In this document: positions 18,036 through 28,100 of the stretch, one piece after another | Layout: the number at the start of each line of letters is the position of its first letter | How positions within the stretch are numbered: the first letter of the stretch is position 1 | Assembly: GCF_029211185.1 (NCBI RefSeq) | Contig: NZ_JARGDO010000002.1 | Location: 124,001-188,000, forward strand | Direction: 5' to 3' | Source of the DNA: Tessaracoccus caeni | Lineage (GTDB): Bacteria; Actinomycetota; Actinomycetes; Propionibacteriales; Propionibacteriaceae | Length of the DNA: 64,000 nucleotides | Translations under genes and position numbers: made by a program | Notes under the pieces: model-generated | Told to the model about the DNA's origin: nothing | What the model saw: the letters and a program-made list of their open reading frames with translations, nothing else | Databases searched by the model: none

Positions 18036-20381
18036 ATGCTGAAACGAACGACAATGGCGCTCGTCGCCGCCTTGGCGCTGCTGCTGAGCTTTGTCACACC
18101 CGCCCACGCCTACCAGGCGACGGTGACGGGCAGAATCACCGGCCCGGACGGCCCACTGAGCAACGCTCAGGTCGAACTGTTCCATTGGGACGACGACGCC
18201 GAGGGCTGGTTCTACACGGGCGAACACGTTCTGACCGACGCCGCCGGCAGATACAGCTTCGACCAGATCTACGACGACGCCTACACCGTCCGGGCATGGG
18301 CGGAGGACCACGCGCCGCGCTTCCTCGGCGGCACGCTTCATGCCGACGACGACAGCACGGTGGCATTCACCGCCACCAACCCGCCGTACGGACGACTCCC
18401 CGACCTGAGACTTCCCCACCCCGGCGGCATCGCCGGCACCGTGCTCGACGACGGGAACCCGGTGGTCGGCGAGTACCTGGAGTTCTTGCTCTGGAGCACG
18501 CAGAGCAACAGTTGGCTGTGGCAGGACGAGGCCTATACCGACGACGACGGCGCCTACCGTCGCCAGCTCCCCGAAGGCACGTACACGATTCGTGTCGGCG
18601 GCGCATACTTCCTCGGTGGATCCACGACGCCGCCCTCCGGTCCCACGTCGAGCAACAGCGTCGTGGTCTCTGCGGGCTCCTTCGTCCCCGCGCCCATCAC
18701 CCCACCGCAGGCGAACAGCATCACCGGCACGGTCACCGGCCCGTCCGGCCCGCTGGAGGCCGCTACCGTCCAACTGTACGTCTGGGACGCCGACGAGCAG
18801 ACCTGGTTCGACACCGGCCAACGCTCCACGACCGACGCAGCCGGCGCCTACCGCCTGCGCAGAGTCCCCGACGGCACCTACACCCTGCAGGCGACGGGCG
18901 CTCGGCACAACGTCGGCTTCCTCGGAAACGGCGCCGGGCTCTCCGCACGGCCGAACGCCCAGAACAGCTTCACCATCGCCCGGGGCACGAGCATCAGCGG
19001 CAAGGATCTGGCGCTGACCGCGCGCGCATCGACGCTCGGAACCCGAGCCGGCCAGAAACTCGACTTCTGCTTCGCCAACCAGCTCCTCCCCTCCGACGAC
19101 GACTCCAGCGGCCCGATCGTCCTGCCCTTCCCCGTGAGCTTCTTCGGGAAGAGTCATGACCGGTTGTACGTGAACAACAACGGCAACGTCAGCTTCGACG
19201 CGCCCCTGTCCGGAGTCGCCTCGGCGCCGCTGGCACAGTCCTCTGTCCCGATCATCGCCCCGTTCCTCGCCGACGTGGACACCCGCGATGTCTTCGAGTC
19301 CGACGTGGTCACCTACGGCGTCTCCTCGGATGGCACCCGCTTCTGCGCGACCTGGGCCGACGTCGAGCCCTACAACGGCGCCCAGTCGTCGGGGAGGAAC
19401 AACACCTTCCAGTTGATCCTCACGACGCGCACCGGTTCGTCCGGGCGGGCGACGGGAGATTTCGACATCACCTTCAACTACGACCAGATTCAGTGGGACT
19501 CCGGCTCATCGTCGAGTTCAGCCGCCGTGGCGGGCTTCTCCGCGGGCACCGGCGTCGCCGGCACCTTCCTCCAACTCCCCGGCTCGCAGACCAGCGGAGC
19601 TTTACTGGACGGCGGCCCCCACGCGCTGACCACCTCTCGACGCGACTCGGACCAACTCGGCCGATACGTCTTCGCGGTGAGGAACGACGAGATCGCGTCG
19701 CCCGCACCCTCGCCGACGCCCAGCCCCACTTCGTCTCCGACGCCGACCGCGTCTCCCACGCCGACCGCAGCTCCGACGGTCACCCCGACACCGACCCAGA
19801 CGGTCACTCCCAGCGTGACGCCGACCCCCTCGGCCAAGCCCGCACCGAAGGTGACCACCCCGACCATCGGGAAGTCAGTGAAAGTCGGCGGCACGCTAAC
19901 GGCCAAACTCGGCTCATGGAAGTCCGCCTACAAGGTGAGCTACCAGTGGCTGCGCGACGGCAAGACCATCAAGGGCGCCACCAAGTCCACCTACACCGCC
20001 ACTCCGGCAGACGCGGCCAAGAAGCTCAGCATCCGGGTCACCGCCTCCAAGAGCGGCACGAAGACCCAGAAGGTGACGTCGAAGACGGTCAAGGTGGGCA
20101 AAGCCACCCCGAAGATCGCGCTCACCGCCAAGCCGGGCTCCAAGGGCAAGGCCAAGCTCACCACGACCCTCACGCTGCCCGGAACGGCAGCGAAGTCGGT
20201 GACGGCGAAAGTGAAGATCTACGACGGCACGAAGCTGATCAAGACCGTCGCACTCAAGAGCGGCAAGGCCACGGTGAGCCTGTCAAAGCTCAAGAAGGGC
20301 AATCACACATTCACGGTGCGCTATGCCGGCGACAAGGCCTACAACACGTTGTCCACAACCGCCAAGGCCAAGATCGCGTAG
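18036..20381 (+). CDS. Secreted multidomain surface-type protein (carboxypeptidase-like, nidogen-like and Ig-like domains)
   Basis: 781 aa. A signal peptide (residues 1-25, cleavage after PAHA) is followed by three carboxypeptidase-regulatory-like beta modules of about 100 aa (repeated themes TGRITGPDGPLSNAQVELF, GGIAGTVLDDG, TGTVTGPSGPLEAATVQLY). Residues ~345-550 resemble a nidogen (NIDO) domain with LYVNNNGNVSFD and IIAPFLADVDTRD. A Pro/Thr/Ser linker (~555-605) leads to an Ig-like module (SYQWLRDGKTIKGATKSTYT) and a final Lys-rich Ig-like repeat. There is no LPXTG signal or C-terminal membrane helix, so it is probably released or held by charge. It may act in adhesion or cell-surface binding. 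It is flanked by terminators and stands alone. Confidence 0.85.
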   Translation: MLKRTTMALVAALALLLSFVTPAHAYQATVTGRITGPDGPLSNAQVELFHWDDDAEGWFYTGEHVLTDAAGRYSFDQIYDDAYTVRAWAEDHAPRFLGGTLHADDDSTVAFTATNPPYGRLPDLRLPHPGGIAGTVLDDGNPVVGEYLEFLLWSTQSNSWLWQDEAYTDDDGAYRRQLPEGTYTIRVGGAYFLGGSTTPPSGPTSSNSVVVSAGSFVPAPITPPQANSITGTVTGPSGPLEAATVQLYVWDADEQTWFDTGQRSTTDAAGAYRLRRVPDGTYTLQATGARHNVGFLGNGAGLSARPNAQNSFTIARGTSISGKDLALTARASTLGTRAGQKLDFCFANQLLPSDDDSSGPIVLPFPVSFFGKSHDRLYVNNNGNVSFDAPLSGVASAPLAQSSVPIIAPFLADVDTRDVFESDVVTYGVSSDGTRFCATWADVEPYNGAQSSGRNNTFQLILTTRTGSSGRATGDFDITFNYDQIQWDSGSSSSSAAVAGFSAGTGVAGTFLQLPGSQTSGALLDGGPHALTTSRRDSDQLGRYVFAVRNDEIASPAPSPTPSPTSSPTPTASPTPTAAPTVTPTPTQTVTPSVTPTPSAKPAPKVTTPTIGKSVKVGGTLTAKLGSWKSAYKVSYQWLRDGKTIKGATKSTYTATPADAAKKLSIRVTASKSGTKTQKVTSKTVKVGKATPKIALTAKPGSKGKAKLTTTLTLPGTAAKSVTAKVKIYDGTKLIKTVALKSGKATVSLSKLKKGNHTFTVRYAGDKAYNTLSTTAKAKIA

Positions 20382-20394
20382 CGTCAGGACGCAC

Positions 20395-20426
20395 AACGGG
20401 CCGGGACAATATCGTCCCGGCCCGTT
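20395..20426. terminator. Perfect hairpin terminator
   Basis: AACGGGCCGGGAC and GTCCCGGCCCGTT pair perfectly around AATATC, followed by GGTTTCT. It lies between the secreted-protein gene and the convergent csbD gene and can serve both. Confidence 0.88.
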
Positions 20427-20459
20427 GGTTTCTAAGACCGAACTCGGTCAACTGTGGAC

Positions 20460-20702
20460 TCAGCCCTTGGTGAACTTGTCCTTGATGCCTTCAACGGCGT
20501 CTTCCAGTTTGTCCGATGCGGCCTCGGCGGCATCTTTGACCTTGTCAGCGGCACCTTGGAGCTTCTCCTTGATGGCGCCGGAAATCTGGTCTGCCTTGCC
20601 TTCGGCCTTCAGTTGATCGTCACCGACGGCGTCTCCGACGCCTTCCTTGACCTCACCAACCGCTTGTTCGGCCTTTGCCTTCAACTCGTCTCCTAAAGCC
20701 AT
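20460..20702 (-). CDS. CsbD-family stress-response protein
   Basis: 80 aa. ATG has a strong AAAGGAG Shine-Dalgarno. The charged, Ala/Lys/Asp/Glu-rich helical sequence with GDELKAKAEQAVGEVKEGVG, followed by further KAEGKADQ and DKVKDAAE repeats, is typical of the CsbD family, small proteins induced under general stress in many bacteria. The molecular role is unknown. It is divergent from the ppk2 gene, sharing a 165-bp promoter region. Confidence 0.88.
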   Translation of the reverse strand: MALGDELKAKAEQAVGEVKEGVGDAVGDDQLKAEGKADQISGAIKEKLQGAADKVKDAAEAASDKLEDAVEGIKDKFTKG

Positions 20703-20867
20703 GCGGTCTCCTTTCGGTCATCGGATAGGACGTTGTTCACGCTACTCCCCGACCCTCCCGAAAACCAGACCTCTCGGCGGAAAATTCTGCACGAGCGTGT
20801 CTTCTCGCCAGTCTGACCTGGTAGGAACGGGAGGGAGATCTCCATCACCGACCGGAAGGGCGCTGCC
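20703..20867. promoter_or_regulatory. Divergent promoter region csbD / ppk2
   Basis: 165 bp without coding signal. The csbD Shine-Dalgarno lies at the left end; GGGAGGGAG and GGAAGGG precede the ppk2 ATG at the right. No operator is recognised. Confidence 0.45.
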
Positions 20868-21962
20868 ATGAAAGACGACTGGGCCGCCGATCCCCGCATA
20901 GCGCTGCGGGCCACCCCCGACTTCGACCTGGCCGCCATGGACCGCGGCAGCACGCCCGGCTGGGCGGGCAAGAAGAAGTCCGCGGAACGACTGATGGCCG
21001 AACGCGGAGAGCTGCTGGCCGAGCTTCAGGAACGGATGTACGCCGAGGGGCGCAGCGGTGGCCGTCGGGCGGTGCTCTGCGTCGTGCAGGGGCTGGACAC
21101 CGCCGGCAAGGGAGGCGTCGCCCGACACGTCATGGGCATGGTCGATCCGCAGGGCGTGGCGCTGCGTAGCTTCGGTCCGCCGAGCGCCGAGGAGCGCTCC
21201 CACCACTTCCTGTGGCGGATCCACCAGGCGCTGCCGCCCTACGGCAAGATCGGCTTGTTCGATCGCTCGCACTACGAGGACGTGCTGGTGGCACGCGTCG
21301 ACAAGTTGGTTCCCGACGAGGTGTGGCGGGCACGCTACGACGAGATCAACGCCTTCGAGAAGGGCCTGGTCGATGCGGGCATCGTGGTGCTGAAGTTCGC
21401 CATGATGGTCTCCTACGAGGAACAGGGCCGACGTCTGATGGAGCGGCTGGACCGGCCCGACAAGCGCTGGAAGTACTCGATGTCCGACCTCCCGACGCGC
21501 TCCAAGTGGGACGCCTACCAGGAGGCCTACGCCGACGTGTTCCGTCTCACCTCCACCGAGTACGCGCCGTGGCACGTGCTGCCGGCGGACAAGAAGTGGT
21601 ACCCGCGGCTCGCGATCACGGAGATCCTGACCCGCGCGATGAGCGGCATGGGCCTGCGCTGGCCGGAGCCCGGCTACGACGTGGCCGAGCAGCGGGCCGG
21701 GCTCGCGGCGACGATGTCCACGGAGTCCTTGCAGGCCTCCCTCGACGACACGACGGAGCTGGTGGACAAGGCGAACACCACCAGTCTGCTGGTGCGCGAG
21801 GAGGCCGCGCGGATGAGCTACGGCGATACCTCGGAGGCGGCCCACGCGGAGGCCAAGAACGACCTGGCGGCGGCGCGACGCTGGTTCGCCGCCGATCTGG
21901 CGCTCACCGTCGACCAGAAGCGCTTCTTGCTCGACGAGCGCCAGGGGGCTGACGGTGGCTAA
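20868..21962 (+). CDS. Polyphosphate kinase 2 family phosphotransferase
   Basis: 364 aa, about one domain in length. The PPK2 signatures are present: Walker A GLDTAGKGG (residues 75-83), the basic lid region after GPPSAEERSHHFLWRIHQALP, Walker B IGLFDRSHYEDVL (Asp ~132), and RWKYSMSDLPTRSKWDAYQEAY. The family moves phosphate between polyphosphate and nucleotides (AMP, ADP or GDP); the class cannot be fixed from sequence alone. PolyP metabolism is common in Propionibacteriaceae. It has an appended C-terminal segment of about 85 residues past the core. It overlaps the convergent blaI gene by 4 nt (CTAA). Confidence 0.88.
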   Translation: MKDDWAADPRIALRATPDFDLAAMDRGSTPGWAGKKKSAERLMAERGELLAELQERMYAEGRSGGRRAVLCVVQGLDTAGKGGVARHVMGMVDPQGVALRSFGPPSAEERSHHFLWRIHQALPPYGKIGLFDRSHYEDVLVARVDKLVPDEVWRARYDEINAFEKGLVDAGIVVLKFAMMVSYEEQGRRLMERLDRPDKRWKYSMSDLPTRSKWDAYQEAYADVFRLTSTEYAPWHVLPADKKWYPRLAITEILTRAMSGMGLRWPEPGYDVAEQRAGLAATMSTESLQASLDDTTELVDKANTTSLLVREEAARMSYGDTSEAAHAEAKNDLAAARRWFAADLALTVDQKRFLLDERQGADGG

Positions 21963-22315
21963 GCCGTCGCCGGCGCGTCGCCCAGCAGCGCGCGATCGTC
22001 GGCGGGGAGAACCACGAAGAACTGCCGCAGCGCCTCGGCACGATCTTCTGGGCTCAGCTCACTGAGGGACGCCAGCATGCGGCTGGCGACGTAGGTGGCC
22101 CGGGGAGTGCTGGGCACGTACTGCCACGCCCGGCCCGCCATGGTGCGGGTGACCCGATGCTTCTTCGCCAACCTGTCGAGCACCGTCATCACGGTGGTGT
22201 AGGCCAGCTCCCGTTCCAGGTTGAGCTCGGCGTGCACGTCGGCAACGGTTTGCGGCGCGTCGGCCTGCCACAGCACTTCCATCACGCGCTTCTCGAGCTC
22301 ACCCCTGGTCGTCAT
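21959..22315 (-). CDS. BlaI/MecI-family repressor
   Basis: 118 aa winged-helix repressor: TRGELEKRVMEVLWQADAPQ, the recognition helix region LERELAYTTVMTVLDRLAKK, and the wing HRVTRTMAGRAWQYVPS. No BlaR/M56 protease sensor gene is adjacent, unlike the usual pair. It is divergent from cydA across 162 bp, so it may control the cyd operon, itself, or both; this is inferred from position. In mycobacteria a BlaI homologue is known to regulate energy-metabolism genes. A TAGGAT box stands exactly 6 nt from the ATG. Confidence 0.88.
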   Translation of the reverse strand: MTTRGELEKRVMEVLWQADAPQTVADVHAELNLERELAYTTVMTVLDRLAKKHRVTRTMAGRAWQYVPSTPRATYVASRMLASLSELSPEDRAEALRQFFVVLPADDRALLGDAPATA

Positions 22316-22477
22316 GCGGACATCCTAGTGAGGTTCGCCTACTGCCTGGGTGGATTTGTCCGCCCCGACGTAGTAGAGCCTTCCGGAGGCCGCTCCGAGC
22401 GGCGCCATCACGCCCGAATCCAAGAGGCACGGCCGCATCCGTTGGAAGGGCCCGACGCGACGTAGTACTGTCGCGGC
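22316..22477. promoter_or_regulatory. Divergent blaI / cydA promoter region with leaderless starts
   Basis: For cydA, TTGGAA (22442-22447) and TACTGT (22466-22471) are 18 bp apart and the ATG is 6 nt further on. For blaI, TAGGAT (22322-22327, minus) is 6 nt from its ATG. A direct repeat GACGTAGTA occurs at 22367-22375 and 22459-22467, the second copy overlapping the cydA -10 box, a natural place for a repressor. The 162 bp hold no coding sequence. Confidence 0.65.
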
Positions 22478-24025
22478 ATGGACCCTGTCGCAATAGGCCG
22501 GTGGCAATTCGGGATTACCACGGTCTACCACTATTTGTTCGTACCTATCACCATCGCGATGTCGATGCTGGTGGCGATCATCCAGACCGCCTGGGTGCGC
22601 ACTGGCAAGCAGCGATACCTCCAACTCACCAAGTTCTTCGGCAAGCTCTTCCTCATTAATTTCGCGCTGGGCGTGGTCACCGGAATCGTCCAGGAGTTCC
22701 AGTTCGGAATGAACTGGAGCGAATATTCACGATTCGTTGGTGATATCTTCGGCGCCCCGTTGGCGCTCGAGGCGCTGCTGGCGTTCTTCCTGGAGTCCAC
22801 CTTCATCGGACTGTGGATCTTCGGATGGGACAGGCTGCCCAAGAAGGTGCATCTCGCGGCGATCTACCTCGCGGCGATCGGAACCATCCTGTCGGCGAGC
22901 TTCATCCTGGCCGCGAACTCGTGGATGCAGAACCCCGTCGGCTCGGTGCTCAGCTTCGAGAACGGCCGCGCGGAGCTCGACGGCGTGTCCGGCTTCCTCG
23001 CGCTGCTCTCCAACCCGGTGTTCATCGCCACCTTCATCCACACCATCACCGCCGCCTACATGGTGGGCGGCGGCGTCGTCGCCGGCGTCAGCACGTGGCA
23101 TCTGGCCAAGACGAACAAGCGCATCGCGAGCGGCGAACTCTCGGCGGAGAAGGGCGCGGAGGAGCGCGCCACCTGGCGTTGGGCCGCGAAGCTCGGCGCC
23201 TGGGTGCTGCTGATCGCGTCGGTGGGTGTGTTCGTCTCCGGCGACATGCAGTCGAAGGTGATGACCGAGGTGCAGCCCATGAAGATGGCGGCCGCGGAGG
23301 GTCTGTTCGAGTCCACCGACAACGCCCCGTTCTCGATCCTGACCGTCGGCACCCTCGACGGCCGTAGCGAGGTGTTCGCCCTCAAGGTTCCGGGTCTGCT
23401 GAGCATGCTCTCCGGCCACGACCATGTGCACGGCTTCAACGACCTGGAGGCCGAGTACAAGGCCAACGGGTTCAGCCGCAACGACGGCACCCGCCTGCCG
23501 CTGCAGGAGCAGATCGCCCAAGCAATCAACGACGGGCAGCTCAGCCCCGACATGGCTCAGGCGTTCGCTCAGATCGACTACGTGCCGCCGGTGGTGGTCT
23601 CCTACTGGTCGTTCCGGATCATGATCGGCCTCGGCATGGCCGGCATGGCTGTGGCCGCCCTGATCCTGCTCCGCTTGCGCAACGAGAAGTCGACGGCCGC
23701 CGTCAGGCCGGCCTGGTGGTGGACCGGACTGATGTGGGTGGTGCCCCTCGGCCCGCTGTTCGCCAACTCCTTCGGCTGGATCTTCACCGAGATGGGCCGT
23801 CAGCCCTGGCTGGTGGCGGGCGTGATGCCCACCGCCGCCGGTATCTCGCCGTCGGTGACGGCCGGCGAGATGCTGACCTCGCTGATTGTCTACACCCTCC
23901 TCTACGGCGCCCTCGCCGTGCTCGAGGTGTGGCTGTTCATGAAGTACCTGAAGGCCGGCCTCCCAGAGGTCGAGGAACCCGTGGTGCTCGAAGATCCCGA
24001 CGCCCCGCTGACCTTCGCGTACTGA
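22478..24025 (+). CDS. cydA: Cytochrome bd quinol oxidase subunit I
   Basis: 515 aa with about nine membrane segments. It begins GRWQFGITTVYHYLF, which includes the haem-ligand His near residue 18, and carries the conserved EFQFGMNWSEYSRFVGDIFG stretch and the MTEVQPMKMAAAEGL block. The quinol-binding Q loop (about residues 255-360) is of the short type. CydA holds haems b558, b595 and d and oxidises quinol with reduction of O2 to water at high affinity. It starts the cydA-cydB-cydDC operon. Confidence 0.96.
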   Translation: MDPVAIGRWQFGITTVYHYLFVPITIAMSMLVAIIQTAWVRTGKQRYLQLTKFFGKLFLINFALGVVTGIVQEFQFGMNWSEYSRFVGDIFGAPLALEALLAFFLESTFIGLWIFGWDRLPKKVHLAAIYLAAIGTILSASFILAANSWMQNPVGSVLSFENGRAELDGVSGFLALLSNPVFIATFIHTITAAYMVGGGVVAGVSTWHLAKTNKRIASGELSAEKGAEERATWRWAAKLGAWVLLIASVGVFVSGDMQSKVMTEVQPMKMAAAEGLFESTDNAPFSILTVGTLDGRSEVFALKVPGLLSMLSGHDHVHGFNDLEAEYKANGFSRNDGTRLPLQEQIAQAINDGQLSPDMAQAFAQIDYVPPVVVSYWSFRIMIGLGMAGMAVAALILLRLRNEKSTAAVRPAWWWTGLMWVVPLGPLFANSFGWIFTEMGRQPWLVAGVMPTAAGISPSVTAGEMLTSLIVYTLLYGALAVLEVWLFMKYLKAGLPEVEEPVVLEDPDAPLTFAY

Positions 24026-24038
24026 GAGGCGACGACCA

Positions 24039-25112
24039 ATGCATCTTCTTCTTGAAACCGTCTCCGTCCCGTTCCTGCCCACGCTGTGGTTCCTGCTGGT
24101 GGCCGTGCTCTGGATCGGCTTCTTCTTCCTCGAGGGCTTCGACTTCGGCGTCGCCATGCTGATCCCCGTGCTCGGCAAGACCGACAAGGACCGCCGGGTC
24201 GTCGTCAACACCATCGGCCCCACCTGGGACGGCAACGAGGTGTGGCTGCTGACGGCGGGCGGTGCGATGTTCGCGGCCTTCCCCGGCTGGTACGCGTCGT
24301 TGTTCTCGGCGCTCTATCTGCCGCTGCTGCTGGTGCTGGTGGGGCTGATCCTGCGCGGCGTGGCCTTCGAGTACCGCTCGAAGCACCACACGTCGCAGTA
24401 CAAGCGGATGCTCGACGCGTTCGCCACCTGGGGTTCCTTCATCACCACTCTGGTGTTCGGCGTGGGCTTCGCCAACTTCGTGATCGGGCTGCCCAACGAC
24501 GGCCTGCTGTTCAACGGCAGTTTCTTCGGGCTGTTCAGCCCGTTCGCGCTGCTGGGCGGCGTGCTGCTGGTGGCGATCTTCCTCACCCACGGTGCCGCGT
24601 TCATCGCGCTGAAGACCAAGGGCGAGATCCACGACCGGGCCAAGGCCTTCGGTGTGAAGTCCGGCGGGGTGAGCATCATCCTGCTGGCGATCTTCGTGGT
24701 GTCGCAGAACGTCTTCTGGCCCGCCACCTCGGAGTTCGGCGATCTCAGCCTCTTCGCGTGGATCGTGGGCATCGTGTCGGTGGTCGCGCTGCTGGCCGGA
24801 GTGCTGATGGTCGGCCGCGGCCGCGATGGCTGGGCCTTCGTCTTCACGGGCCTGTCCATCGCGACGCTGTTCATCGGCACCTTCCTGCGCATGTTCGGCA
24901 ACCTGGGCTTCGCTCAGGACGAGGCCGTGGCCGTCGGCGAGCGCCTGACCGTCCTGTCGGCCGCCTCGTCGGACACCACCCTCACCATCATGTCGTGGGC
25001 CGCCCTGGTGTTCGTGCCGATCGTGCTGGGCTACCAGGCGTGGAGCTACTGGGTGTTCCGCAAGCGCCTCAGCACCAAGAACATCCCAGACGAGGCTCAT
25101 GCCGTCCACTAG
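24039..25112 (+). CDS. cydB: Cytochrome bd quinol oxidase subunit II
   Basis: 357 aa, eight to nine membrane segments. The family blocks LWIGFFFLEGFDFGVAML, GPTWDGNEVWLLTAGGAMFA and FAAFPGWYASLFSALYLPL are intact. It packs with CydA in the bd oxidase. It starts 13 nt after the cydA stop and is followed 51 nt later by the cydDC fusion, so all three are very likely one transcript. Confidence 0.96.
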   Translation: MHLLLETVSVPFLPTLWFLLVAVLWIGFFFLEGFDFGVAMLIPVLGKTDKDRRVVVNTIGPTWDGNEVWLLTAGGAMFAAFPGWYASLFSALYLPLLLVLVGLILRGVAFEYRSKHHTSQYKRMLDAFATWGSFITTLVFGVGFANFVIGLPNDGLLFNGSFFGLFSPFALLGGVLLVAIFLTHGAAFIALKTKGEIHDRAKAFGVKSGGVSIILLAIFVVSQNVFWPATSEFGDLSLFAWIVGIVSVVALLAGVLMVGRGRDGWAFVFTGLSIATLFIGTFLRMFGNLGFAQDEAVAVGERLTVLSAASSDTTLTIMSWAALVFVPIVLGYQAWSYWVFRKRLSTKNIPDEAHAVH

Positions 25113-25163
25113 ACGCGGATAGGCGGATAGGAAGACCTTGTCAGGTAGGAGAGACTGGAGCCG

Positions 25164-28100
25164 ATGCCAGGCCCCGTTCATCCCCGATTGATCAGACGCG
25201 CAGGGGCGACCAGGAACTACCTGGTCGCCTCTGTGCTCGTCGGGGCGCTCACCGCCGGCCTGCTGATCGCACAGGCCAAGCTGATCGCCGACGCCATCAC
25301 CACCGTCTTCGACACCGCGGCGCTGCCGCCGGGGTGGACGGTCTCACTGCTGCTTCTGCTGGGGGTCTTCGCCGCCCGCGGCGGACTGGCCTGGCTGAAC
25401 GCCTGGCTGGCGCATCGCTCGGCGGCCGCCGTGAAGTCGGAGCTGCGACGCGACGTGATGGCCGCCCGGCTGGCCACTCCCATCGGTGGAGCGCCGTCGG
25501 CGACGGTGATGCGGGTCGTCACGCAGGGCTTGGACGCACTGGACGGCTATTTCTCCAAGTACCTCCCCCAGCTGGGCCTGGCGGCCACGGTGCCGTTCAT
25601 CGTCGGGGCGGCCGTGCTGCTGGCCGACTGGCCGTCGGCGATCATCATCGCCTTCACACTGCCGCTGATCCCGATCTTCATGGCGTTGATCGGCTGGACC
25701 ACGCAGGCGGCCACCGCGAAGAGCTTCGCCCAGGCCGAGCGACTGGCCAACCACTTCGCCGACCTGATCGCCGGCCTGCCCACGCTGCAGGCCTTCGCCC
25801 GAGCTCGGGCCCAACGACGAGGAGTGGAGCTGGGCGAGGAGGCGCATCGCTCGGCCACCATGCGCACGCTGCGGATCTCCTTCATCTCCAGCCTCGCGCT
25901 GGAGCTGCTGGCGACGTTGTCGGTGGCCGTGGTCGCGGTCACCATCGGTTTCCGCGTCGTCTACGGACACGTCGACTTCACCACCGCGCTGTTCGTGCTG
26001 ATCCTCGCCCCCGAAGCCTTTCTGCCCGTACGCCAGGTGGGAGTCCACTTCCACGACTCCGCCGACGGCGTCGCCGCCGCCGACGCCGCCTTCGCCATCA
26101 TCGACGCTGCCCCCACCACGCTCCTTGAGGAGCGAGGCCGCCCGCGGCCGAGCCTCGAAAGGACCCACCGTAACCGGCGGCAGGAACCCGGCACGGTCGG
26201 CGTCGCTCTGCACGACGTCGCCTACCGCTACCCCGGTTCCACGACCGACGCCGTGAGCGGGTTCTCGCTGACCCTCACCCCCGGCGAGGTGGTGGCTCTG
26301 GCCGGGCCATCGGGTGCCGGCAAATCCACGATCCTGGCGCTGCTGGCGGGCTACCTCCGACCGACGGCAGGCCGGGTCACCGTCGACGGTGTGGACCTGG
26401 CCCAGATCGACCCCGCTTCCTGGCGACAGCACCTGGCGTGGGTGGGGCAGGAGCCGGGCATGGTCAACGGCACTGTCGGCGACAACGTCGCTCTCGGCAG
26501 CCCCGGCGCCTCCGCCGAGGCCATCGCCGAGGCCCTGCGCGACACCGGCGCCGGCTTTGACGCGACCAAGCCCGTCGGCGATGAGGCGGAGGGCCTGTCG
26601 GCCGGCGAGCGTCGCCGTGTCGCCCTGGCCCGGGCGCTGCTGCGCATCCGCACCACCGACGCCACCATCCTGCTGCTCGACGAACCCACCGCCGGCCTCG
26701 ACGCCGACACCGAGGCCACCGTGATCGACGCCGTGCGCTCCTCCGGCGCCGGCGCCCTGATCGTCACCCACCGTCCCGCCGTCCTCGCCGCCGCCGACCG
26801 GGTTGTGTCGCCCTTCGAGACGATGTCCGCTACTTCACCGGCAACCCCACCCCAGACAGAACGGGCGGCCATCCCTCAGGGACCGCCCTTCGAGACGATG
26901 TCCGCTACTTCACCGGCAGCCTCACCCCAGACAGAGAGGGCGGCCATCCCTCAGGGATCCGGGGAAAAGACCCACTCACACGGCACAACCCACGCCGAGC
27001 CCAGCGACGACGCCACACCCAACCACGGATCCCTGAGGGACGCCCGCCTGTCCGGGCAAGCGCAAGATAAACACACAACCAGCGGGCGTCGTCTCGAAGG
27101 GCGGTCCCTGAGGCGCACATTCTCCTTCACCCGGGCGCTGCTGGACTCCATCCCCAGAGGCCGGTGGCGTCTGCTCGGGGCGGTGCTGCTGGCCTTCGCC
27201 GCGTCGGCCGCTTCAGTCGCGCTGATGGGCGTCTCCGCCTTCCTGCTCTCCTGGGCCGCGCTCTTCCCGCCTGTCCTCTACCTCCAGGCCCCGGCTGTCG
27301 GCGTGCGGTTCTTCGGCATTTCCCGGGGCGTATTCCGCTATGTGGAGCGCCTGGTGGGCCACGACCTCGCTCTGCGCATGCAGGGCGCCCTGCGACTAAA
27401 GGTCTACGACAAGCTCGCGAGCACCACGCTGATCGGACGTCGTCGCGGCGACCTGCTCACCCGCGTCGTCGCCGACGTGGAGGCCATCCAGGATCTGGTG
27501 GTGCGAGTGATCATCCCGATCGCCTCCGCGACGCTGGTGATCGCCACCACCACCGTCCTGCTCAGCCTGATCAATCTGCCCTCCGCCCTGGTGTTGCTGG
27601 CCACCGCGATCCTCGGCGGGGTGCTGCTCCCCTGGTGGGCGCAGCGCGCGTCGCTGCGCGCCGACGAGGCCACGATCGACGCCCGCGGCCGGCTCTCCGA
27701 CGAGGTGCGCGAACTCACCCGCGTGGGCGCCGACCTGGTGGCCAACGGGGCCGAGGCCGAGGCGCTGAACCGGCTCCTCACCGTCGATGATCAACTGCGC
27801 ACCCACGAGGAGAAGGCCGCGTGGGTGCGGGGCATCGCCACGGCGGGCCAGATCGTCGCGGCAGGCGTGGCCGTGGTGGCCGCCCTGGCGATCGGCGGTC
27901 CGGCCCTCGCCGCGGGCGACATCGACCCACGCTTCTTCGCCGTCCTGGTGCTCACCCCGCTCGCCCTGCACGAGACCTTCGCCGCCTTCACCCAGGGCGC
28001 CCAGACCTATACCCGCTCGCGAGCCGCCCTGGGGCGCATCGCCGACGAGCTGGCCGCGCCGTCGATCGGCGAGGGCGACGCGGTGCCCGGCGACGGCGCC

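Noticed and set aside
22325-22624. Minus-strand frame across the blaI/cydA gap
   Set aside because: It overlaps the start of cydA and the promoter region, and has no recognisable content.
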